A stretch of DNA of 10,172 nt. Origin: Candidatus Aenigmatarchaeota archaeon. Its GTDB lineage: Archaea > Aenigmatarchaeota > Aenigmatarchaeia > QMZP01. The stretch is from NCBI GenBank assembly GCA_030666115.1, contig DAOUYM010000025.1:1-10172 (forward strand), given 5' to 3'. The notes below the pieces were generated by a model that was given only the letters and a program-made list of their open reading frames with translations, had not been told where the DNA came from and made no database searches. The position numbers and the translations under genes are program-made. Below are positions 6,277-10,172 of the stretch, in pieces; the stretch's first letter is position 1; each line of letters begins with the position of its first letter.

Positions 6277-7047
6277 ATGATACTACAAGACCAGTACCTG
6301 ATAAATCTGGCATCCAAGGGACAGAGAATAGACAAAAGGAAGATGCATGATTTCAGGGAGATCGTTATAGAGAAGAATGCGATTGCGAAAGCAGAGGGAT
6401 CCGCAAGGGTTAAGATAGGTAAGACAGAAGTGATAGCAGGTGTGAAGATGAGCATTGGGACACCGTACCCGGACAAGCCTGATGATGGCGTTATGATAGT
6501 CGGCGCGGAACTGTCCCCGATGGCATCGCCTGATTTCGAGACAGGACCGCCAAGAGAGGATGCAATAGAGCTTGCGAGGGTGGTTGACAGGGGAATAAGG
6601 GAATCAGGAACCATAGACACCAAGAAACTGTGCATAGAGAAGGGAGAGAAGGTCTGGATGATGAATGTTGATATACACATAATCAACCATTCAGGAAACC
6701 TCATAGACGCATGTGCACTTGCTGCCATAACCGCGCTCTGGGACACCAATTACCCTGAACTGAAGGGTGACAAGATAAACTACGAGAAGAAGACCAGTAA
6801 GAAGCTTCCTGTCAAGTTCAAGCCGATAATGATCACGATCGCCAGGCTGGGAGAGTTCATGATACTGGATCCAGGACTTGAGGAAGAGAAGTCCAAGAAC
6901 ATGAGACTCAGCATATCTGTGAAGGATGACGACAACATATGCGCTATCCAGAAGGGAGACATTGGATCACTGACACTGGATGAGGTACATACAGCGATAG
7001 ATCTTGCGATCAAGAAGAGCAAGGAAATCAGAAAGCTCGTAGCGTGA
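6277..7047 (+). CDS. rrp42: Exosome subunit Rrp42 (non-catalytic RNase PH-like)
   Basis: This 256-residue protein pairs with Rrp41 in the hexameric exosome ring. It lacks phosphorolytic activity itself but shapes the RNA channel and supports the active site. The N-terminal helix region (YLINLASKGQRIDKRKMHDF), GPPREDAIELARVVDRGIRE, VWMMNVDIHIINHSGNLIDA and the C-terminal GDIGSLTLDEVHTAIDLA are all typical of Rrp42. The catalytic Asp context DxP of Rrp41 is not present in the corresponding place, as expected. The start is an ATG behind GAGGTGAT (6266-6273); a second SD-like AAGGAGAT lies just upstream at 6257-6264. The gene follows rrp41 closely and precedes rpl37ae, as in many archaea. It ends 64 bases before the L37Ae start, in a leader that holds an orphan SD and a hairpin. 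Confidence -1.
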   Translation: MILQDQYLINLASKGQRIDKRKMHDFREIVIEKNAIAKAEGSARVKIGKTEVIAGVKMSIGTPYPDKPDDGVMIVGAELSPMASPDFETGPPREDAIELARVVDRGIRESGTIDTKKLCIEKGEKVWMMNVDIHIINHSGNLIDACALAAITALWDTNYPELKGDKINYEKKTSKKLPVKFKPIMITIARLGEFMILDPGLEEEKSKNMRLSISVKDDDNICAIQKGDIGSLTLDEVHTAIDLAIKKSKEIRKLVA

Positions 7048-7050
7048 TCT

Positions 7051-7061
7051 GGAGGTCGAAA
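7051..7061 (+). promoter_or_regulatory. Orphan Shine-Dalgarno-like motif after rrp42
   Basis: GGAGGTCGAAA lies four bases after the rrp42 stop and is identical over 11 bases to the pfdB ribosome binding site at 7630-7640. No ATG, GTG or TTG follows at a usable distance, so it does not serve an evident gene. It stands before the hairpin that partly hides the rpl37ae SD and could be a standby site or a copy left by duplication. Confidence -1.
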
Positions 7062-7070
7062 AGAGCGATA

Positions 7071-7100
7071 CCCGCATTGGATAGATTGAAAAGATGCGGG
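7071..7100 (+). promoter_or_regulatory. Hairpin over the rpl37ae ribosome binding site
   Basis: CCCGCAT (7071-7077) and ATGCGGG (7094-7100) are perfect complements of 7 bp around a 16-base, A-rich loop. The last three Gs of the stem are the first half of the L37Ae SD GGGAGG (7098-7103). When folded, the RNA would limit ribosome access. An autoregulatory role for L37Ae, or a role in balancing expression against the exosome genes, is inference. Confidence -1.
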
Positions 7101-7111
7101 AGGCGAAACGT

Positions 7112-7324
7112 ATGGCAACGAAGAAGGTTGGATACACGGGGAAGTACGGGGCAAGGTACGGAAAGAAGATAAGGCAGAGGCTTCTGAAGGTCGGGACGCA
7201 GAAAAAGCACAAATGTCCTGACTGCTACAAGCTCAGGGTTAAGAGACTTTCAGCAGGTATCTGGGAATGTGATTCGTGCGGGTTGAAGTTCGCCGGAAAG
7301 GCTTACAGTCCCCATGAAAAATAA
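7112..7324 (+). CDS. rpl37ae: 50S ribosomal protein L37Ae (eL43)
   Basis: This 70-residue protein is the large-subunit ribosomal protein L37Ae. The pattern MATKKVGYTGKYGARYGKKI at the start is the family signature, followed by a zinc ribbon with Cys35, Cys38, Cys53 and Cys56 (CPDC and CDSC). I choose the ATG at 7112, eight bases after GGGAGG. An in-frame ATG at 7094 would add MREAKR, but it is inside the hairpin stem and has the SD as part of its coding sequence. The gene stands between rrp42 and rpoP, as in the superoperon of many archaea. Its upstream region is nearly the same as that of pfdB. T-rich sequence follows the stop and may weaken readthrough into rpoP. Confidence -1.
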   Translation: MATKKVGYTGKYGARYGKKIRQRLLKVGTQKKHKCPDCYKLRVKRLSAGIWECDSCGLKFAGKAYSPHEK

Positions 7325-7340
7325 TTTTAATAGCAAAACA

Positions 7341-7349
7341 TTTTAATAA
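7341..7349 (+). promoter_or_regulatory. TATA-like box before rpoP
   Basis: TTTTAATAA lies in the 62-base AT-rich gap between rpl37ae and rpoP. It predicts a start near 7370, just before the SD GGAG at 7374-7377. A second candidate, TTATAA (7364-7369), would place the start inside the gene and is less likely. This points to an internal promoter in the superoperon. Confidence -1.
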
Positions 7350-7386
7350 CAAACACTAATGCTTATAACAGTTGGAGTGATAGGTC

Positions 7387-7524
7387 ATGTATAAATGTCT
7401 GAATTGTGGTAAGGAAGTACGGTTGGAACTTAAAACAGCCAAGAAGATAATATGCCCGTACTGTGGATACAGAATAATCAGAAAGGACAGGCCAAAGGTC
7501 GTGAAGAAGGTTCTCTCTGATTAA
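7387..7524 (+). CDS. rpoP: DNA-directed RNA polymerase subunit P (Rpc10/Rpb12-like)
   Basis: This short gene encodes 45 residues, starting MYKCLNCGKEVRLELKTAKK. It has the zinc ribbon of RNA polymerase subunit P (archaeal Rpo12): Cys4-x2-Cys7 and Cys23-P-Y-Cys26 followed by Gly, then a basic tail with RIIRKDRPKVVKK that contacts the Rpo3/Rpo10 assembly platform in known archaeal polymerases. Length is normal for this smallest subunit. GGAG at 7374-7377, nine bases before the ATG, supports the start. It follows rpl37ae by 62 bases, the usual order in the superoperon. Because of its size it is easily missed in automated annotation. The downstream gap, in the same frame, holds a small reading frame discussed separately. 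Confidence -1.
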   Translation: MYKCLNCGKEVRLELKTAKKIICPYCGYRIIRKDRPKVVKKVLSD

Positions 7525-7643
7525 TGTGGGAATTATAAAGTGATGATGTTGGAAGCCGACCTGGAAGGGTTGGTAAAATCGATACCTGACTTGAACAGAT
7601 TGGTTAAAGTCAGTGTGCGAAAAAGAGTCGGAGGTCGAAACGT
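7525..7643 (+). other. Structured leader of pfdB with a small Pcc1-like reading frame
   Basis: This 119-base gap lies where the KEOPS gene pcc1 is found in many archaeal superoperons. In the frame of rpoP, right after its stop, runs a small reading frame. From the GTG at 7540 or ATG at 7543 it reads MMLEADLEGLVKSIPDLNRL and continues VKVSV, which resembles the last strand and helix of Pcc1. It runs on into pfdB in another frame and stops at 7717-7719. There is no clear SD. It could be a remnant of pcc1 or chance. The RNA can also fold: CTGACTT (7586-7592) pairs with AAGTCAG (7607-7613), and CCGACC (7556-7561) pairs with GGTTGG (7568-7573). Confidence -1.
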
Positions 7644-8000
7644 ATGGCAGAGGATTCAAAGCAAATTCAGCAGTTTCTTAACCAGGCTCAGCTTTACCAG
7701 CAGCAGATGCAGGGAATAATGGCACAGAAAGAGACCATGAACGTGCAGCTGATAGAGATAAGCAAGGCTCTTGAGGAACTGGAGAAGACCAAGACAGATG
7801 AAGAAGTATACAAGATAGCTGGTCCGATACTGATAAAGAGCAGGAAGGCTGAAGTTAAGAAGGAACTGAAGGAAAAGGAAGACACAATCAGGGCAAGGCT
7901 AAAGACCATGGAGAGCGGAGAGAAAAGGATAAAGGACAAGATCGAGGATCTCAGGGATAAGATAAGCACTCCTGGCGGGGAGAAAGCCGTAGCTGAGTAA
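7644..8000 (+). CDS. pfdB: Prefoldin beta subunit (GimC)
   Basis: This 118-residue protein is the beta subunit of archaeal prefoldin, the jellyfish-like hexamer (two alpha, four beta) that holds unfolded chains and passes them to the thermosome. Two long heptad-rich helices (about 5-50 and 70-110) flank a short beta-hairpin region with VYKIAGPILIKSRKAEV, the beta-subunit signature. It starts with MAEDSKQIQQFLNQAQLYQQ. GGAGGT (7630-7635) lies eight bases before the ATG. Its start region GGAGGTCGAAACGTATGGCA is almost the same as that of rpl37ae. The gene closes the standard part of the superoperon. The alpha subunit is elsewhere. Confidence -1.
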   Translation: MAEDSKQIQQFLNQAQLYQQQMQGIMAQKETMNVQLIEISKALEELEKTKTDEEVYKIAGPILIKSRKAEVKKELKEKEDTIRARLKTMESGEKRIKDKIEDLRDKISTPGGEKAVAE

Positions 8001-8003
8001 TCG

Positions 8004-8021
8004 TTATATACATATATACAT
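8004..8021 (+). promoter_or_regulatory. TATA-rich promoter of the UPF0147 gene
   Basis: TTATATACATATATACAT contains two tandem copies of ATATACAT (8006-8013, 8014-8021) right after the pfdB stop. A box at its left end gives a start near 8032, just before the SD AAGGAG of the next gene. It suggests a separate promoter for the UPF0147 gene. Confidence -1.
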
Positions 8022-8047
8022 ATAATCCATGGGAAGGAGCTGAAAGA

Positions 8048-8311
8048 ATGTTTGAGGTGGACGTGATGGAAAACGCTACAGAGATAGAGAATCTGCTCCA
8101 GGAAATACTCAACGACAGGGGTGTTCCCAGGAACATCAAGTCTTCGATAGAGGAATCCATAGGCATACTGGGAAACAAGGATCCTGAAGACCAGAAGATA
8201 GCCACCATAATATCCATCCTTGACGAAGCCTCCAACGATCCGAACCTCTCGCCACATGCCAGGACCAAGATCTGGAACATGGTCTCTGTCCTCGAGACCG
8301 CCAACAGGTAA
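8048..8311 (+). CDS. UPF0147 family protein
   Basis: This 87-residue protein belongs to the archaeal UPF0147 family, whose function is not known. The family core is plain: NDRGVPRNIKSSIEESIGIL in the middle, then ISILDEASNDPNLSPHARTK and IWNMVSVLE at the C-terminus. It looks all-helical, small and acidic to neutral, with no membrane segment. The ATG at 8048 lies behind AAGGAG (8034-8039). A second ATG at 8066 (MENATEIENLL) also has an SD-like GAGGTG before it, so the true start could give 81 residues; both are possible. Upstream is its own TATA-rich promoter, and a T6 run follows the stop. Position between prefoldin and sepF suggests a core housekeeping role but does not define it. Confidence -1.
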   Translation: MFEVDVMENATEIENLLQEILNDRGVPRNIKSSIEESIGILGNKDPEDQKIATIISILDEASNDPNLSPHARTKIWNMVSVLETANR

Positions 8312-8322
8312 TTTCTTATATG

Positions 8323-8328
8323 TTTTTT
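8323..8328 (+). terminator. T-run terminator after the UPF0147 gene
   Basis: A T6 run in the T-rich stretch ATTTCTTATATGTTTTTTG follows the UPF0147 stop by 11 bases. Archaeal RNA polymerase, with aCPSF1, ends transcripts at such U-rich tracts. It lies directly before the palindrome and promoter of sepF, so it may separate the two units. Confidence -1.
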
Positions 8329-8340
8329 GTCCGGCCGGAC
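8329..8340. promoter_or_regulatory. 12-bp GC palindrome upstream of the sepF promoter
   Basis: GTCCGGCCGGAC is a perfect 12-bp palindrome, wholly GC-rich at its core, within an otherwise AT-rich gap. It ends seven bases before the TATA box of sepF, at the place of the BRE or of an upstream regulator. An operator role is inferred. It also follows a T6 run and is not placed as the stem of a bacterial-type terminator. Confidence -1.
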
Positions 8341-8347
8341 CGACATC

Positions 8348-8356
8348 TTTAAAAAT
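8348..8356 (+). promoter_or_regulatory. TATA box of sepF
   Basis: TTTAAAAAT is a standard archaeal TATA box. It predicts a start near 8377, leaving a leader of about 40 bases before the chosen ATG at 8417, with the SD AAGGAGG at 8402-8408. Confidence -1.
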
Positions 8357-8416
8357 CTAACTTCTACAATATATCACATCCGAATGGATCGGGTAATGTT
8401 CAAGGAGGTTTTTGAT

Positions 8417-8773
8417 ATGACGATCAGAAGACTGCTTTCCAGGTCAAAGGAAAGTGATTTTGACGAACTGGAAGGCGAAGAGTACATGGAAGTCAATGTG
8501 ATGGATTCTGAGGCAGGAAGGTCAACAGGAAGGCTTGGAATAAGAATAGAGAACCTTGAGGACTTCGGAGACACCGAAAGGGTCCTGAGACAGGTCAGGG
8601 AAGGATCAATAATCTTCCTCAAGATAAAGGGTCTCAAGGACAAGGACATGGGAGAACTCAAGAGAGCCGTTGACAAGCTTAAGAGATCAGTCACTGCCAA
8701 CAACGGGGACATAATGGGCGTTGAACAGAACTGGCTGATACTGACTCCGGAGTTCGTTGCTGTCCACCGATAA
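8417..8773 (+). CDS. sepF: Cell division protein SepF (archaeal)
   Basis: SepF anchors FtsZ to the membrane at the division site in archaea that divide by FtsZ. I choose the ATG at 8417: AAGGAGG lies eight bases before it. Upstream in-frame ATGs at 8327, 8384 and 8396 fall before or near the expected transcription start, or leave the SD inside the gene. The 118-residue product begins with a short amphipathic basic helix (MTIRRLLSRSKESD), as expected for membrane binding. Then follow an acidic linker (DFDELEGEEYMEV) and the SepF core domain (about 35-118), ending in NNGDIMGVEQNWLILTPEFV, which matches the archaeal SepF pattern. It has its own TATA box and a GC palindrome upstream. It ends the plus-strand gene series and converges on the aCPSF1 gene. 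Confidence -1.
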   Translation: MTIRRLLSRSKESDFDELEGEEYMEVNVMDSEAGRSTGRLGIRIENLEDFGDTERVLRQVREGSIIFLKIKGLKDKDMGELKRAVDKLKRSVTANNGDIMGVEQNWLILTPEFVAVHR

Positions 8774-8894
8774 GGCAGCATCACTTCTTTTTTATTCTTC
8801 ACTTTTATCTATATTTCACGCGTTTTTCTACATTCATTTCAATATAGAAGATAAAATATCATTGAAAAAATTAAAAGACTGGATAAAATAATCG
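8774..8894. terminator. T-rich terminator zone between convergent sepF and aCPSF1 genes
   Basis: This 121-base gap is AT-rich. On the plus strand it holds T6 at 8788-8793, T4 at 8803-8806 and T5 at 8823-8827, right after the sepF stop. On the minus strand it has T6 (8865-8870) and T4 (8873-8876 and 8885-8888) right after the aCPSF1 stop. Each strand thus has several U-rich tracts of the sort used for archaeal termination. I see no strong hairpin and no gene here. Confidence -1.
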
Positions 8895-10172
8895 TTACCG
8901 TAGCCTGACGCTCTCCATGTTCTTTGGGGCAATGGTCTCGCACCTGAACATTCTGTGCAGGTCCCTGGCAAGCTCCAGGCATTTCTTGTTCTCACCGTGA
9001 TTGATAATGATCCTCTCCGGCCTGGAGGTGAGCTTGCCCACGTATCCAACCAGCTGGTTCCTGCCTGAGTGGCCTGTTAGACCATGGACTGTCTCTATGT
9101 TCATGTTGATCTTCACTGCATTGGTCCTTCCTCTATCGCCGCTCATGGGGACCTCTTTCCATCCCTTTTGCAGCCTTCTTCCCAGTGTCCCTTCGCCCTG
9201 GTATCCTATGAAGAGTAGTGTGTTCTTCTCGTCAGCAGCCATGCCCTTCAGGTACTCGAGAACCGGGCCACCCACAAGCATTCCTGATGTTGAGATTATG
9301 ACAGCGGGCTCAGCCTTGTCTATTATGGCGTTCCTCTCCTTTGATACAACCCTCTTGAATCCCTCTGAAAGGAACGGATTGTTGCCCTTATGGAAAATCT
9401 CCCTCTGGAGTCCCTTGGACAGGTACTCAGGGTACGCAGTGTGTATGGCAGTCGCATCCCATATCATCCCGTCTATGTAAACGGGCTTATCGAACTTGTG
9501 GAAAGCGAGTATTGACATCAGCTCCTGTGCCCTCTCAACAGCGAAGCTCGGGATCAGGACCTTGCCGCCCCTTTCCATGGTCTTGTTTATCACACCCATA
9601 AATTCTTCCTCTATTTCATTCCTCTTTGGCAGCACGTCTGACGAGAGTCCGTAGGTGGATTCCATTATAAGGGTCTCTATCCTCTGGAACTGTGGCCAGG
9701 CAGGTTCAAGCAGCCTTGATGGACCGAACCTGAAGTCTCCTGTGTAGAGTATGTTATGTAGGCCATCTCCTATGTGGAGATGGACCAGTGATGAGCCCAG
9801 AAGATGGCCGGATGGCTGGAAGGTAAGCCTGGTGTCTGGTGTTATGTCAGATACCTCACCGAAGTCCAGGGTTATTGTGTGCTTTACTGTTTTCTCAACA
9901 GCTTTCTTGGGGTATGGCGGGGTCTTTCCGTTCTTCTGGCACACGTCTATGTAATCCAGGCAGAGCAGCACCATCAGGTCCCGGGTGGGTGCAGTGCAGT
10001 ACAAGGGTCCTACGTATCCCTTCTCATATAAGTAAGGGATGTAAGCACAGTGATCAATGTGTGCGTGGGAGAGGCAGACAGCATCAAGCTTCTCAATGTC
10101 GAACTCAGGCGCATCAAAGTAAGGGGGATTGTCAGATCCCGGGTCAGCGCCGCAGTCCATGAGTATGTTGGA
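8895..10172 (-). CDS. fttA: Transcription termination nuclease aCPSF1/FttA (C-terminal part)
   Basis: This is an archaeal CPSF-like beta-CASP nuclease, which cuts nascent RNA at U-rich sites and terminates transcription. The frame is open to the window edge (SNIL before MDCGAD), so the N-terminal KH domains and the start are missing. Counting from that Met, the zinc motif HAHIDH is at 32-37, GHLLGS with His119 at 119-123, TGDF with Asp142, motif A-like VYIDGMIWDATAIH at 227-240, STSGMLVGGPVLEY at 290-303, motif B His364 in GHSGRNQL, and motif C His388 in NHGEN. It ends in NMESVRLR, as members of the family do. One difference is Gly366 where the family usually has Asp (GHSD). All visible zinc ligands are present, so activity is expected. 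It converges on sepF. In several euryarchaea the gene lies next to psmB. Confidence -1.
   Translation of the reverse strand, partial: SNILMDCGADPGSDNPPYFDAPEFDIEKLDAVCLSHAHIDHCAYIPYLYEKGYVGPLYCTAPTRDLMVLLCLDYIDVCQKNGKTPPYPKKAVEKTVKHTITLDFGEVSDITPDTRLTFQPSGHLLGSSLVHLHIGDGLHNILYTGDFRFGPSRLLEPAWPQFQRIETLIMESTYGLSSDVLPKRNEIEEEFMGVINKTMERGGKVLIPSFAVERAQELMSILAFHKFDKPVYIDGMIWDATAIHTAYPEYLSKGLQREIFHKGNNPFLSEGFKRVVSKERNAIIDKAEPAVIISTSGMLVGGPVLEYLKGMAADEKNTLLFIGYQGEGTLGRRLQKGWKEVPMSGDRGRTNAVKINMNIETVHGLTGHSGRNQLVGYVGKLTSRPERIIINHGENKKCLELARDLHRMFRCETIAPKNMESVRLR

Noticed and set aside
7094..7111. Upstream ATG of rpl37ae
   Set aside because: It lies in the hairpin stem with the SD downstream of it. 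The family start MATKK fits the ATG at 7112.
8323..8340. Palindrome plus T-run as a bacterial-type terminator
   Set aside because: The T-run comes before the palindrome on the plus strand. On the minus strand the T-rich side does not follow the stem either, so the order is wrong.
8327..8416. Longer sepF starting at 8327
   Set aside because: It would include the palindrome and TATA box. The ATG at 8417 has an ideal SD and gives the expected amphipathic N-terminus.
1..10172. Search for tRNA, rRNA, CRISPR arrays, transposases or attachment sites
   Set aside because: I saw no clover-leaf signature, no spaced repeat array, no transposase-like protein and no terminal inverted repeats. The region is a conserved core locus.

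Overview
This is archaeal DNA. It carries 20S proteasome alpha, a full set of three exosome subunits, SBDS, ribosomal protein L37Ae, the small RNA polymerase subunit P, prefoldin beta, archaeal SepF and the termination nuclease aCPSF1. Most genes have strong Shine-Dalgarno (SD) sites and archaeal TATA boxes. The lineage cannot be fixed from the window. A deep euryarchaeal or DPANN-type archaeon would fit, but that is inference.

Layout. At the left edge is the 3' part of an archaeal-type phosphoglycerate mutase gene (+, cut by the window). It converges on a minus-strand group: a small AT-rich possible helix-turn-helix gene with its own TATA box, a CNNM/CorC-type membrane transporter, and a two-helix membrane protein with a bacterial-type PH domain. 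The last two form a tight operon that starts at a promoter diverging from psmA.

From about 3.1 to 8.8 kb on the plus strand runs the conserved proteasome-exosome superoperon: psmA, sdo1 (SBDS), rrp4, rrp41, rrp42, rpl37ae, rpoP, pfdB, a UPF0147 gene and sepF. It links protein degradation, phosphorolytic RNA decay, ribosome maturation, transcription and folding of nascent chains. A cell-division gene sits at its end. It is probably not one simple transcript, because TATA-like boxes recur before rrp4, rpoP, the UPF0147 gene and sepF. A T-rich zone separates sepF from the convergent gene for aCPSF1 (FttA), whose N-terminal KH region lies beyond the right edge.

The gene content is largely expected. 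The less ordinary signals lie between the genes: three tandem 11-bp repeats forming a perfect palindrome just after the rrp4 TATA box; a hairpin that hides part of the SD of rpl37ae, preceded by an orphan SD; a shared initiation region at rpl37ae and pfdB; a small reading frame with a Pcc1-like tail where pcc1 is usually found; and a GC palindrome upstream of the sepF promoter. I see no tRNA, rRNA, CRISPR array or insertion sequence.
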